From: Eubacteriales bacterium
Lineage (GTDB): Bacteria > Bacillota > Clostridia > Christensenellales > CAG-138
Direction of reading: 5' to 3'
DNA length: 64,000 nt
NCBI GenBank assembly: GCA_021373115.1
Contig: JAJFTI010000015.1
Span: forward strand, 124,001 to 188,000
Positions 33,619-42,282 of the stretch are shown here, piece by piece. The position numbers and the translations under genes are program-made. Position 1 is the first letter of the stretch, and each line of letters opens with the position of its first letter. The notes beneath the pieces were generated by a model that was not told the DNA's origin, searched no databases, and saw only the letters and a list, made by a program, of their open reading frames with translations.

Positions 33619-35931
33619 ATGAAAAATCCATTCGAAAACCGTAAGTTCCAAAACACGATGTTTCTGTTTGCCACGCTGACCTCCATCCTATACCTGACCT
33701 GGCGCGCGGTTTTTACACTTCCCTGGAAAAACGACGCAATCTGCATTATCTTTGGCATTCTTTTGCTTGGCAGCGAAATCACCTCCGCGTTCGGCACCTA
33801 CGAGCTTTACTGGAGCAAGAGCCACGCGAGTAAAATGGAGCTCAAGCTGCCGCAGATTCCCGCGAGCTGGTATCCGGATGTGGACGTACTGATTGCCACG
33901 CACAACGAACCGGTCGAACTGCTCTATAAAACGGTAAACGCGATCGTGCACATGGACTATCCGGACAAGAGCAAGGTTCACGTTTTTATCTGTGACGACG
34001 GGAACCGCCCGGCCATGGCACAGCTCGCGGCGCAGTTCGGCATTGGGTATCTTGGGCTTGCGAACAATAAGCACGCCAAGTCCGGCAACTATAACAACGC
34101 GCTTTCCCAAACGCATTCGCCGCTGGTTGCTACGTTTGACGCGGATATGATCGCGCGGCGGGAGTTCCTGCTGGAAACGGTACCCTATTTCTTTCTGCCG
34201 CGCGTCAAGCAACTGGCGGACGGCACCTGGACGCTCCGGACGCCGGAAGAAACGGACCCGGACTACAGGATCGGGTTTATTCAAACGCCGCAGAGCTTTT
34301 ATAATCCCGACCTGTTCCAGTTTAACCTCTATGCCGAACAGAACATTCCAAACGAACAGGATTTCTTTTCGCGCGAGATTAACGTGATGCGAAACAGCAA
34401 CAATGCCGTCGCCTACACGGGCAGCAACACGGTGATTGCCCGGCAGGCGCTTGATGAAATCGGCGGATTTCCAACGGATACGATTACGGAAGACTTTGAA
34501 ACCGGCATTAAGATTCAGGCCAGAGGTTATACGGCCTATTCCACCTCCAGACCGCTGGCGAGCGGACTTGCGCCAACGAGCATTAAAAGCATGGTGACGC
34601 AGCGCGTTCGCTGGGCGCGCGGCGTGATCCAGTCCATCCGCAACTGCCGCGTGCCGTTCAATAAAGGCCTCTCCGGAAATGCGCGCGTCAGCTATATGCT
34701 CTCCTACTCCTATTGGTGGTCGTTCGCGCGACGGCTGGTCTTTACCTTCGCGCCTATCATGTTCGCGCTGTTCAACAAGCAGATCGTGGTCTGTACGTTC
34801 TGGCAGATCATGGCCATCTGGGCGCCTTCCTACATTTTCTACAGCCTCGCGGTGCGTTGTCTTTCCAGCGACACGCGCAATCAGCGGTGGAATCAGATCA
34901 TCGATACGATCCTCGCGCCTTATATGGTAATTCCGGTTCTGCTGGAAACGCTGGGGTTTAAGCAACTGAAATTCAAGGTGACGGACAAGAACACCAGCAA
35001 ACCGCAGGCTTCCAACGCGGCTTATATCATTCCGCAGCTCGTGATGCTGGGGCTCTCGGTTGCCGGGCTTGTCCGCTATATTGGCGGGAAATACGGCCTT
35101 GCGCTCTTCTACAGCACGTTTATCAGTTTCTGGCTGATTTACAACATCATCAACCTGCTCTACGCGGTCTATTTTACGATGGGCCGGCAGGCTTACCGCG
35201 CAAACGAGCGCTTTAATGCCGCCATTCCCGTTCGCATTACCCAGGAGAAAGGGGAGATCGACGCCGTAACCCGTAACATTTCCGAAGGCGGCTTTCTGTT
35301 CGTGCTGCAGCATCCAACATACCTTCCGGACCATGTTCCGCTCGATTTTCTGCTGGAGACCGAGTGTTACCGCGCGCATGTGCAGGGAAAGATCGTCTTC
35401 ATCAGCGCGGCGGATCGAGCGTGGCTTTACCACGTTCAATTGCTGCCGCACTTGAGCGAGGAGGATAAACGGGAGTATCTTCAGCTTGTTTACGACCGCG
35501 AACATTCGCTGCCCAAGTCTATGAACGTCTGGGTGACCGCGTTTGACGATATTGTGAGCAACGCCAACCAACGCATCGAAAAGCAGCACGCCGAAATGCG
35601 GGTTCTGCCGCGGATCGATCTGGAACGGTTCATCCGGTTTGAAGAGGGCGGGAGCGCGACGCTCGTAAATTTCAACTACAAGTATATTCTCGTGCGGAAC
35701 CTCAATACGGACGAGCGCCGCCTGACGCTGATTCCGCGCGAAGGAATCGTAATGGAACTGGAGCGTTCGGATGCGGAAATGGGGAACCCGGGGCTCGTTC
35801 TGTTCAACGTGGTTGACTGGGAGAATCTGGCGCGAAGCAGCGAGCTTCAAACGCTGCTGGAGGATTGGATCTTTGAGCGCAATCAAAGCAAGAAGAAACA
35901 GTCCCGCCTAAAGCTGAGAAGGGAGGCTTAG
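33619..35931 (+). CDS. cellulose-synthase-like GT2 glycosyltransferase with PilZ domain
   Basis: A 770-residue membrane processive beta-glycosyltransferase of the BcsA type. Two N-terminal helices are followed by the GT2 catalytic core with DDG (in ICDDGNRP), DAD (in TFDADM), TED (in ITEDFET) and QRVRWARG, i.e. the complete D, DxD, TED, QxxRW set, then more membrane helices (about 380-545) and a PilZ region with RxxxR (RANER, about 550) and NISEGG (about 577), the c-di-GMP-binding signature. Start at 33619 has GGAAGGGGACGGGC upstream. It should export a polysaccharide when c-di-GMP is high. Confidence 0.93.
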   Translation: MKNPFENRKFQNTMFLFATLTSILYLTWRAVFTLPWKNDAICIIFGILLLGSEITSAFGTYELYWSKSHASKMELKLPQIPASWYPDVDVLIATHNEPVELLYKTVNAIVHMDYPDKSKVHVFICDDGNRPAMAQLAAQFGIGYLGLANNKHAKSGNYNNALSQTHSPLVATFDADMIARREFLLETVPYFFLPRVKQLADGTWTLRTPEETDPDYRIGFIQTPQSFYNPDLFQFNLYAEQNIPNEQDFFSREINVMRNSNNAVAYTGSNTVIARQALDEIGGFPTDTITEDFETGIKIQARGYTAYSTSRPLASGLAPTSIKSMVTQRVRWARGVIQSIRNCRVPFNKGLSGNARVSYMLSYSYWWSFARRLVFTFAPIMFALFNKQIVVCTFWQIMAIWAPSYIFYSLAVRCLSSDTRNQRWNQIIDTILAPYMVIPVLLETLGFKQLKFKVTDKNTSKPQASNAAYIIPQLVMLGLSVAGLVRYIGGKYGLALFYSTFISFWLIYNIINLLYAVYFTMGRQAYRANERFNAAIPVRITQEKGEIDAVTRNISEGGFLFVLQHPTYLPDHVPLDFLLETECYRAHVQGKIVFISAADRAWLYHVQLLPHLSEEDKREYLQLVYDREHSLPKSMNVWVTAFDDIVSNANQRIEKQHAEMRVLPRIDLERFIRFEEGGSATLVNFNYKYILVRNLNTDERRLTLIPREGIVMELERSDAEMGNPGLVLFNVVDWENLARSSELQTLLEDWIFERNQSKKKQSRLKLRREA

Positions 35932-35934
35932 CCT

Positions 35935-37800
35935 ATGGCCATCCTGCTTACCCTGCTCCGGCTGCTTGCTTTCGCCGTATCCACAATGGGATATGTTGCG
36001 TTCGTGCGGATTTTCTGGAAGGTTCCGGCGCGCGCGAGCTATATTTTCGTACTCTCAAGTTTCGCGTGCCTAGTCTATTTTGCGGGCCTTGCGGGCATAC
36101 TGCTGCCCGTTGCGGTACTGCTGTTTTTCGGCGGGCTGATCCTGCTTATGGGGATTATCCTGAAAAAGAAGATCAAAATTGCGTTTAACCGCTCGTCCAT
36201 CAGCGCGCTGAACCTTGCGTTTTTCGCGGCGTTGATTGCGCTTATCGCATCGCTGATCGATACGAAGTTCGTTCACTACGACAACTTTTCGCACTGGGCG
36301 GTCGTCGTGAAAAACATGCTGATCACAAACCGGTTTCCGGAAGCCGGAAGCGCCATCATCGACTTTAAGAGCTATCCGCTCGGCAGCAGCGCGTTTCTTT
36401 ACTATTTCTGCCGCGTGGTGGGAAACGGGCAGGGCGTTATGCTCACGGGGCAGGTACTGCTGCTGTTCGCCTGCTTCTATGCGGTGTTTGGGGTAATAAA
36501 GGATATCAAGCGGTTTCTGCTCGTCGGACTGCTTGGACTCTGCTGCACGGCAATGGCATATTTCAACATCAGCATTCGTGTGAATAACCTGCTCGTGGAC
36601 TTTCTTTTGCCCGCGCTTGCGCTGGCGAGCATCGCCATTGTTGCCGCGGCGGAGCAGAAGCGCTATTGTGCCGCCTGCTTTACGGCGCTGCCCGTGCTCG
36701 CGCTGCTCGTGATCGTGAAATCCACCGGAATCTTCTTTGCGGCGTTGTGCTGCGCGTTTGTCATTGAGCGGGCGCTGCGGTTCCGGCGCGAGGACCGTTC
36801 CGGCACGGCATACGTTCGCCCCGCACTGGCGGTTGTCCTGCTTTCCCTTGTTACGTTGGTGCTGTGGAATGTGCATACCGCAACCGCGTTTTCCGGGGAT
36901 ACGTCGAAGTTTGGTTACGATCTGCAAAACCTTTCCGCAATTACAATCGATAAAACGCCGGAACAGATCCGCTCGATCACGGCTCTGTTCTTAAAAACGG
37001 CCGTTTCGCTGGACGGACTCGCCGCGCGCGGGATTCTTCTTTTCAATGTTCTCGCAGGCGCGGCTTACCTGATCGCGCGCTTCGCGCTGCATAAGCGCTG
37101 GAAACTGCTGAAAACACTCCTCGCGCTGGACGCGGCGGTCGTGGTTTACTACGCAGGGATTCTCGGCATGTACATCGTTTCCATGCCGCTGGACGAGGCG
37201 CTGCGTCTTGCCGGGTTCGACCGCTATGCGTCCAGCATGGCGCTGTTTTTAATCGGCGCGCTCGCCATGCGCGCGGTGAGCGACGTGGAGAATTCGTTCT
37301 ACCGGCAGCAGGGGGATCGGCGCGACTACCGCGCGTTCAAGAGCCTGCTGACCAAGAATCTCTACCAGGGCGCAACGGCGGGCGTTGCACTGATTGCAGC
37401 GCTGACGCTGCTCTCCGAGCTCAACGGCATGAACAGCATCAAGGCGGCGTATCCGGAGTCGATTCCCGCGCGCGTGGAAGCGCTCGTTGGAGACAAGTGG
37501 GAAGCTCCGGACAATGAAACGCGATACCTGTTCTATTCCTCGGACGCCGAAAACGAGGTAACGAGCTACTATCTGCCGTATGTCGGCCGGTATTTCCTCT
37601 TTGCTTCCCAGGTGGACGCCGTAAGCGGATTTTCGGACGAAACGTTCATGGGCCAGATCCAAACGTACGATAAACTCGTGATTCTGGAATCCACGCCGGA
37701 GATGAAAGCCTACCTGCAAAAGCATGCGAATCTCCCCGGATTACCGGGTGTTTACGATGTTCGCGCAACGTTCTCGGAGGCGGTTATTCCGCAGGGGTGA
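35935..37800 (+). CDS. polytopic membrane protein of the polysaccharide operon (GT-C-like)
   Basis: A 621-residue protein with about eleven to twelve membrane helices and a C-terminal soluble part (about 500-621, with WEAPDNETRYLFYSSDAENE and KLVILESTPEM). A loop after an early helix holds TKFVHYDNFSHW, an acidic and aromatic first loop like that of GT-C glycosyltransferases and O-antigen-ligase-like proteins. It starts 3 bases after the glycosyltransferase stop, so it is probably an assembly or modifying partner for that polymer. The family is not certain. Confidence 0.78.
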   Translation: MAILLTLLRLLAFAVSTMGYVAFVRIFWKVPARASYIFVLSSFACLVYFAGLAGILLPVAVLLFFGGLILLMGIILKKKIKIAFNRSSISALNLAFFAALIALIASLIDTKFVHYDNFSHWAVVVKNMLITNRFPEAGSAIIDFKSYPLGSSAFLYYFCRVVGNGQGVMLTGQVLLLFACFYAVFGVIKDIKRFLLVGLLGLCCTAMAYFNISIRVNNLLVDFLLPALALASIAIVAAAEQKRYCAACFTALPVLALLVIVKSTGIFFAALCCAFVIERALRFRREDRSGTAYVRPALAVVLLSLVTLVLWNVHTATAFSGDTSKFGYDLQNLSAITIDKTPEQIRSITALFLKTAVSLDGLAARGILLFNVLAGAAYLIARFALHKRWKLLKTLLALDAAVVVYYAGILGMYIVSMPLDEALRLAGFDRYASSMALFLIGALAMRAVSDVENSFYRQQGDRRDYRAFKSLLTKNLYQGATAGVALIAALTLLSELNGMNSIKAAYPESIPARVEALVGDKWEAPDNETRYLFYSSDAENEVTSYYLPYVGRYFLFASQVDAVSGFSDETFMGQIQTYDKLVILESTPEMKAYLQKHANLPGLPGVYDVRATFSEAVIPQG

Positions 37801-37854
37801 GAAGCGCATTTTCGAATGCCGGATTGATAATGCTATATTTTTTTAGAAATGCCC

Positions 37855-37883
37855 TTGCTTTTTGCTTTCATTCGTGATAAATT
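37855..37883 (+). promoter_or_regulatory. promoter of the aromatic amino acid operon
   Basis: TTGCTT (37855-37860), a 17-base spacer and TAAATT (37878-37883) preceded by TGA (extended -10). The start of transcription would be near 37890, just before the leader peptide. Confidence 0.65.
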
Positions 37884-37923
37884 TGCACAAATCGAGCGTA
37901 TGCAAGCGTGAAGGAACCACTCA

Positions 37924-38028
37924 ATGATACAGACAAACCACACAGCCGGATACCGCTATTTTTACTTTACCAGCTATTATTTTGGTAAGGTTTTATCTGG
38001 TTTGGCTGAAATCAAAGGTACGCGCTGA
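37924..38028 (+). CDS. Tyr/Phe-rich leader peptide of the aromatic operon
   Basis: A 34-residue peptide with an AAGGA 8 bases before its ATG. Codons 10-20 read YRYFYFTSYYF: five Tyr and three Phe in eleven codons, with no Trp. The frame ends at UGA 38026, shortly before an intrinsic terminator at 38054, with the enzymes for Phe and Tyr following. This is the layout of pheL/hisL-type leader peptides, where ribosome stalling on scarce charged tRNA decides between antiterminator and terminator. Confidence 0.87.
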   Translation: MIQTNHTAGYRYFYFTSYYFGKVLSGLAEIKGTR

Positions 38029-38082
38029 AACGACCGGTAGAGGATCGCAACGCAACCGCAGCCAAACAGGCTGCGGTTTTTT
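38000..38082 (+). promoter_or_regulatory. transcription attenuator: antiterminator and terminator
   Basis: The terminator is AACCGCAGCC (38054-38063) paired with GGCTGCGGTT (38069-38078) and a T-run through 38082. GTTTGGCTG (38000-38008), inside the end of the leader peptide gene, is perfectly complementary to CAGCCAAAC (38059-38067) in the terminator arm and loop, giving an exclusive antiterminator. CTTTACC (37965) and GGTAAGG (37984) form an earlier hairpin across the Tyr/Phe codons. A ribosome stalled there leaves 38000-38008 free; one that reaches the UGA covers it. Confidence 0.83.
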
Positions 38083-38105
38083 CATAGCCGGAAGGAGACG
38101 GGAAT

Positions 38106-39125
38106 ATGATCGTTATCTTAAAGCCAAACCCGAACGAGGATCAGCTGGAGAGCCTGAAAAGCTGGTTGATTGGCAAGGGGCTCCAGATACACATGAGCAT
38201 TGGCACGAGCCACATGATCCTGGGGCTTGTCGGCGATACATCCGCGCTGGACATTGACCTCATCAGCGCGCTCGAAATCGTGGAGGACGTCAAACGCGTA
38301 CAGGAGCCCTATAAGAACGCCAACCGCAAGTTCCATCCCGAGGACACGGTCATTCCCGTTGGAAGCACGCAGGTCGGCGGTGGGACGCTGACGATAATGG
38401 CGGGTCCGTGTTCCGTGGAATCCAGGGAGCAGATCATTGCCGTTGCAAAGGCCGTGAAAGCCAGCGGCGCAACCATGCTTCGAGGCGGCGCGTTCAAGCC
38501 GCGCACCTCGCCCTATTCGTTCCAGGGTATGGGCGCGGAAGGTATCGAACTGCTGAAAATCGCCCGCGAGCAGACGGGGCTGCCCATTGTCAGCGAGATT
38601 ATGGACGCCAGCCAACTGCCGCTATTTGCGGATGTGGACGTCATTCAGGTTGGCGCGCGCAACATGCAGAATTTCAATCTGCTCAAGGTGCTTGGCGCGC
38701 AGCCCAAACCCGTGCTGATCAAACGCGGGCTCTCCTCTACCTATGAAGAACTGCTTATGAGCGCGGAATATGTGATGGCCAGCGGCAACGAGCAGGTTAT
38801 CCTCTGCGAGCGCGGCATTCGCACCTTCGAGACCTACACGCGAAATACGCTCGATATCTCCGCCATTCCGGTTCTGAAGCACCTGACGCACCTGCCGGTG
38901 ATCGTTGATCCAAGCCATGCAACGGGAAAGTACGCGCTGGTTGCGCCGCTCGCGCTCGGCGCGGTAGCGGCGGGCTGCGACGGCCTTTTAATCGAGGTGC
39001 ATAACGACCCCGCGCATGCGCTGAGCGACGGGCCGCAGAGCCTCAATCCGGATGCGTTTGACAAATTGAACCGGAAACTGATTGCGCTCCACGGCTTCCT
39101 GAAGGAAGGAGAAGCGGCAAAATGA
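38106..39125 (+). CDS. aroF: DAHP synthase, type I-beta with ferredoxin-like regulatory N-domain
   Basis: A 339-residue 3-deoxy-7-phosphoheptulonate synthase: PEP plus erythrose-4-phosphate, first step of the shikimate pathway. Residues 1-70 form the small ferredoxin-like regulatory domain seen in the Thermotoga-type enzyme. The barrel has MAGPCSVES, RGGAFKPRTSPYSFQG (PEP-binding KPRTS), the metal Cys in AGPCS and VDPSHATGKY. It has GGAAGGAGACGGG upstream and is directly downstream of the attenuator. Confidence 0.96.
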   Translation: MIVILKPNPNEDQLESLKSWLIGKGLQIHMSIGTSHMILGLVGDTSALDIDLISALEIVEDVKRVQEPYKNANRKFHPEDTVIPVGSTQVGGGTLTIMAGPCSVESREQIIAVAKAVKASGATMLRGGAFKPRTSPYSFQGMGAEGIELLKIAREQTGLPIVSEIMDASQLPLFADVDVIQVGARNMQNFNLLKVLGAQPKPVLIKRGLSSTYEELLMSAEYVMASGNEQVILCERGIRTFETYTRNTLDISAIPVLKHLTHLPVIVDPSHATGKYALVAPLALGAVAAGCDGLLIEVHNDPAHALSDGPQSLNPDAFDKLNRKLIALHGFLKEGEAAK

Positions 39126-39958
39126 ACGTCGGTATTGTCGGCCTCGGCCTCATTGGCGGGTCGATGGCAAAGAGCATAAAGACGCGTACGTCGCATACCG
39201 CATGGGGAATCGACCTCGATGCGGAGACTATGACGCTGGCGCGGCTCAGCGGCGCGATCGATGGGACGCTGACCCGCGAAAACCTGCCTGCCTGCGATTT
39301 GGTGCTCGTTGCGATTCGGCCGCAGGCTGCGATCGACTGGGCTTTGGAAAATTCGTGTGCGATTGGCAAAAGCGCGATTCTGGTGGATCTTTGCGGGGTA
39401 AAACGCAGCGTTTGCGCGGCGCTGAAGCCCATTGCGGATCAATACGGGTTTGCATACATCGGCGGGCATCCCATGGCGGGACGCGAGCGCGGCGGATTCG
39501 TTCATTCCAGCGAGGAGCTGTTCTCCGGCGCGTCCATGATTCTTACGCCGGACGCGCGCACCGATATGCGGATGCTCGAAACGCTGAAAGCGTTTTTTAC
39601 GGATATCGGGTTTGCGGGGCTCACGTTTTCCACGCCGGATGAGCACGATAGGATCATCGCGTTTACCTCGCAGCTGGCGCACCTTGTTTCCAGCGCATAC
39701 GTGAAATCGCCGGAAGCGCAGCGCAGGCGAGGGTTCTCCGCGGGCAGCTTTCGGGATATGACACGCGTAGCGCTGCTCGACGAGGCGATGTGGACGGAAC
39801 TCTTCTTTAGTAACGCGGATTATTTGACCGAACAGCTGGAGATTCTAATCGGTAATTTGGAAGAATACCGCGCGGCGCTTGCGGAAAAGGACGCGATTCG
39901 CTTGCAGGCGCTGCTGAAGGACGGGCGCGAGAAGAAAGCCGCGGCGGGAGGAAACTGA
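39122..39958 (+). CDS. tyrA: prephenate dehydrogenase
   Basis: A 278-residue TyrA that oxidises prephenate to 4-hydroxyphenylpyruvate. The N-terminal Rossmann fold shows VGLGLIGGSMAK; GGHPMAGRERGGF contains the catalytic His and the HPMAG motif; ITSQLAHL-like helix FTSQLAHLVSSAYV follows. There is no ACT domain, so tyrosine inhibition through ACT is not expected. Overlaps aroF by ATGA. Confidence 0.96.
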   Translation: MNVGIVGLGLIGGSMAKSIKTRTSHTAWGIDLDAETMTLARLSGAIDGTLTRENLPACDLVLVAIRPQAAIDWALENSCAIGKSAILVDLCGVKRSVCAALKPIADQYGFAYIGGHPMAGRERGGFVHSSEELFSGASMILTPDARTDMRMLETLKAFFTDIGFAGLTFSTPDEHDRIIAFTSQLAHLVSSAYVKSPEAQRRRGFSAGSFRDMTRVALLDEAMWTELFFSNADYLTEQLEILIGNLEEYRAALAEKDAIRLQALLKDGREKKAAAGGN

Positions 39959-39961
39959 ACC

Positions 39962-41032
39962 ATGGAGCACCGCGTAATCCCCGTGCATCTGCGGGAAAGC
40001 TACAATGTTCTGATTGGCGGCGGACTTCTTGCAAAGAGCGGCTCGCTGATTCGCGTTGCGCTCGGGGATTGCCGTCTCGCGGTCGTGACGGATCGCAACG
40101 TTGCCGGGCTCTACCTCGACGGTGTGCTGACAAGCTTGCGGGAAGCGGGGTACGACACGTGTTCGTTTGTATTTCCCGCGGGGGAGCAGAGCAAGCGCAT
40201 GGATACACTCTCGAATCTGCTGGAGTTTTTTGCCGAAGAGCGATTGACGCGGACGGATTGCGTCCTTGCGCTCGGCGGCGGAGTAACGGGGGATCTGGCA
40301 GGCTTTGCGGCGGGGTGCTACCTGCGCGGGATTCGTTATGTGCAGCTGCCGACCACGCTGCTGGCCGCGGTGGATTCGTCCATTGGCGGCAAGACGGCGG
40401 TAGACCTGCCGCAGGGCAAGAATCTTGCGGGGCTGTTCCATCAGCCGTCGCTCGTGCTTTGCGATATCGACTGCTTTCACACGCTCCCGGCGGAGGAACT
40501 TTCCAACGGCGCGGCGGAGGCGATCAAGACCGGCATTCTGGAAGGAGAACCACTCTTTTCCCTTCTTGAAACGGGCAATGTGCGGGAACATATCGAACCT
40601 ATCGTTGCGCAGTGCGTGCGCTACAAAGCGAACATCGTGGGGCAGGATGAAACGGAGACGGGGCCGCGCAAGCTGCTCAACCTCGGCCATACCGCAGGGC
40701 ACGCAATTGAAAAGTGCAGCGGATTTTCCATTCCGCACGGGTATGCGGTTGCTATCGGACTGGCGATAATCGCGCGCGCGGCGGAGACGCTCGGCGCGGT
40801 GGACGAGCCGATTGCGGCGCGAACTGAATCCGCGCTGGTCCGGAACGGCTTGCCGATCACAACGAAGTTTTCGCCGGAAGCGCTCGCAAACGCCGCCCTG
40901 TCCGATAAAAAACGTACGGGCGGGCAGATTACGCTTGTGGTTCCGCGCGCCATCGGTGCCTGCTATTTTTTGGAATTGCCAACCGCGCAGCTGGAGAACT
41001 TTTTTCGCGCTGGTATGGAGGCGGGTAAATGA
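39962..41032 (+). CDS. aroB: 3-dehydroquinate synthase
   Basis: A 356-residue NAD- and metal-dependent enzyme making 3-dehydroquinate from DAHP. Motifs: GGGVTGDLAGFAAG for NAD binding, PTTLLAAVDSSIGGKTAVD and LNLGHTAGHAIEK with the metal-ligand His. It starts 3 bases after tyrA and its stop overlaps aroA by ATGA. Confidence 0.97.
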   Translation: MEHRVIPVHLRESYNVLIGGGLLAKSGSLIRVALGDCRLAVVTDRNVAGLYLDGVLTSLREAGYDTCSFVFPAGEQSKRMDTLSNLLEFFAEERLTRTDCVLALGGGVTGDLAGFAAGCYLRGIRYVQLPTTLLAAVDSSIGGKTAVDLPQGKNLAGLFHQPSLVLCDIDCFHTLPAEELSNGAAEAIKTGILEGEPLFSLLETGNVREHIEPIVAQCVRYKANIVGQDETETGPRKLLNLGHTAGHAIEKCSGFSIPHGYAVAIGLAIIARAAETLGAVDEPIAARTESALVRNGLPITTKFSPEALANAALSDKKRTGGQITLVVPRAIGACYFLELPTAQLENFFRAGMEAGK

Positions 41033-42282
41033 TTGCGACGATTCAACCCGCGCCGCTTTCCGGCGAGATTTCCGCAATCGCCTCCAAGTCCGATGCGCAC
41101 CGCCTGCTGATCCTCACTGCGCTGTCCGCCGGGGAATCGCGGATTTTCATGGAACAGCGTTCGGAGGATATCGACGCGACGATCGGCTGCCTTCGCGCGC
41201 TTGGCGCGGAAATTGATGTTCGTACGGACGGCGTAAGCGTGCGCGGCATCGAACAGGCGGCGGTACAACCGCTGCTTGACTGCGGCGAGAGCGGATCAAC
41301 CCTTCGCTTTCTATTGCCCGTTGCGGCGGCAATCTGCGAGCGGGCGCGCTTTTCCGGCGGCGGGCGGCTGCCGGAGCGGCCGATTGACGAGCTCATGCGC
41401 GCCATGCAGGCGCACAACGTTCAATTTTCGGCAGAACGGCTTCCTTTTGAAACGAAGGGACGGCTTACGGGCGGCTTGTTTGAGCTGCCCGGTAACATTA
41501 GTTCGCAATATCTCACGGGATTGCTGCTCGCTCTTGCGCTGGTTGCGCCGGACAGCATCGTTCGGCTGACCACTCCGCTGGAGTCCGCCTCCTATGTGGA
41601 TTTAACGCTGAACGCGCTGAAACGATTTGGCGTGAACGTGCTCGTTCGGAACCGCGAATATCGAATTTTGGGCAATCAACGATTCAAATCGCCGGGTAAC
41701 CTGCGCGTGGAAGGGGACTGGTCGAACGGCAGTTTCTTTCTGGCGGCGGGCGCGCTCGGCGCCCCGGTCACCGTTAAGGGGCTCAATCTTGCTTCCCCGC
41801 AGGGGGATCGCGCGATACTGGACGCGCTGATGGCCTTTGGCGCAAGGGTGGAGGCGACGGCGGATGCGGTGCGCGTCTCGCCCGCGCCGCTTCGCGGGTG
41901 TACCATCGACGTGGGCGGAACGCCGGATCTCCTGCCGGTTCTTGCCGTGCTCGGAGCTTGCGCCAAGGGAGAAACGCGCCTTGAAAACGCCGCACGTCTG
42001 CGGCTGAAAGAGAGCGACCGGCTCGCTTCCGTATCCGCAATGCTCCGAGCGCTCGGCGCAGACGCGGAGGAGCTGCCGGACGCGCTGATTGTTCGGGGCG
42101 GGCGGCTTTCCGGCGGCGAGGTGAACAGCTTTCACGACCACCGGATCGCCATGGCGGCAGCGCTCGCGGCGATTCGCTCGGAGCGGGAGGTGCGTATTTT
42201 GGATGCGGACGCGGTGAACAAATCGTATCCCGCGTTTTATACGGATTATCACCATCTGGGAGGGATTGTAAATGTCGTCTGA
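41029..42282 (+). CDS. aroA: EPSP synthase
   Basis: A 417-residue 5-enolpyruvylshikimate-3-phosphate synthase. Landmarks: ASKSDAHRLLIL (substrate-binding Lys-Ser), LDCGESGSTLRFLLP (PEP and glyphosate site; the standard GNAGT is replaced by GESGS), KESDRLA and HDHRIAMAAAL. The GESGST variant differs from E. coli-type GNAGTA and resembles divergent class forms, which can alter glyphosate sensitivity. Overlaps aroC by 11 bases. Confidence 0.96.
   Translation: MIATIQPAPLSGEISAIASKSDAHRLLILTALSAGESRIFMEQRSEDIDATIGCLRALGAEIDVRTDGVSVRGIEQAAVQPLLDCGESGSTLRFLLPVAAAICERARFSGGGRLPERPIDELMRAMQAHNVQFSAERLPFETKGRLTGGLFELPGNISSQYLTGLLLALALVAPDSIVRLTTPLESASYVDLTLNALKRFGVNVLVRNREYRILGNQRFKSPGNLRVEGDWSNGSFFLAAGALGAPVTVKGLNLASPQGDRAILDALMAFGARVEATADAVRVSPAPLRGCTIDVGGTPDLLPVLAVLGACAKGETRLENAARLRLKESDRLASVSAMLRALGADAEELPDALIVRGGRLSGGEVNSFHDHRIAMAAALAAIRSEREVRILDADAVNKSYPAFYTDYHHLGGIVNVV

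Noticed and set aside
33688..35886. 732-codon open frame on the minus strand
   Set aside because: It lies fully antisense to the glycosyltransferase gene with all catalytic motifs. The antisense translation has no recognisable domain and arises from GC-rich codon bias.
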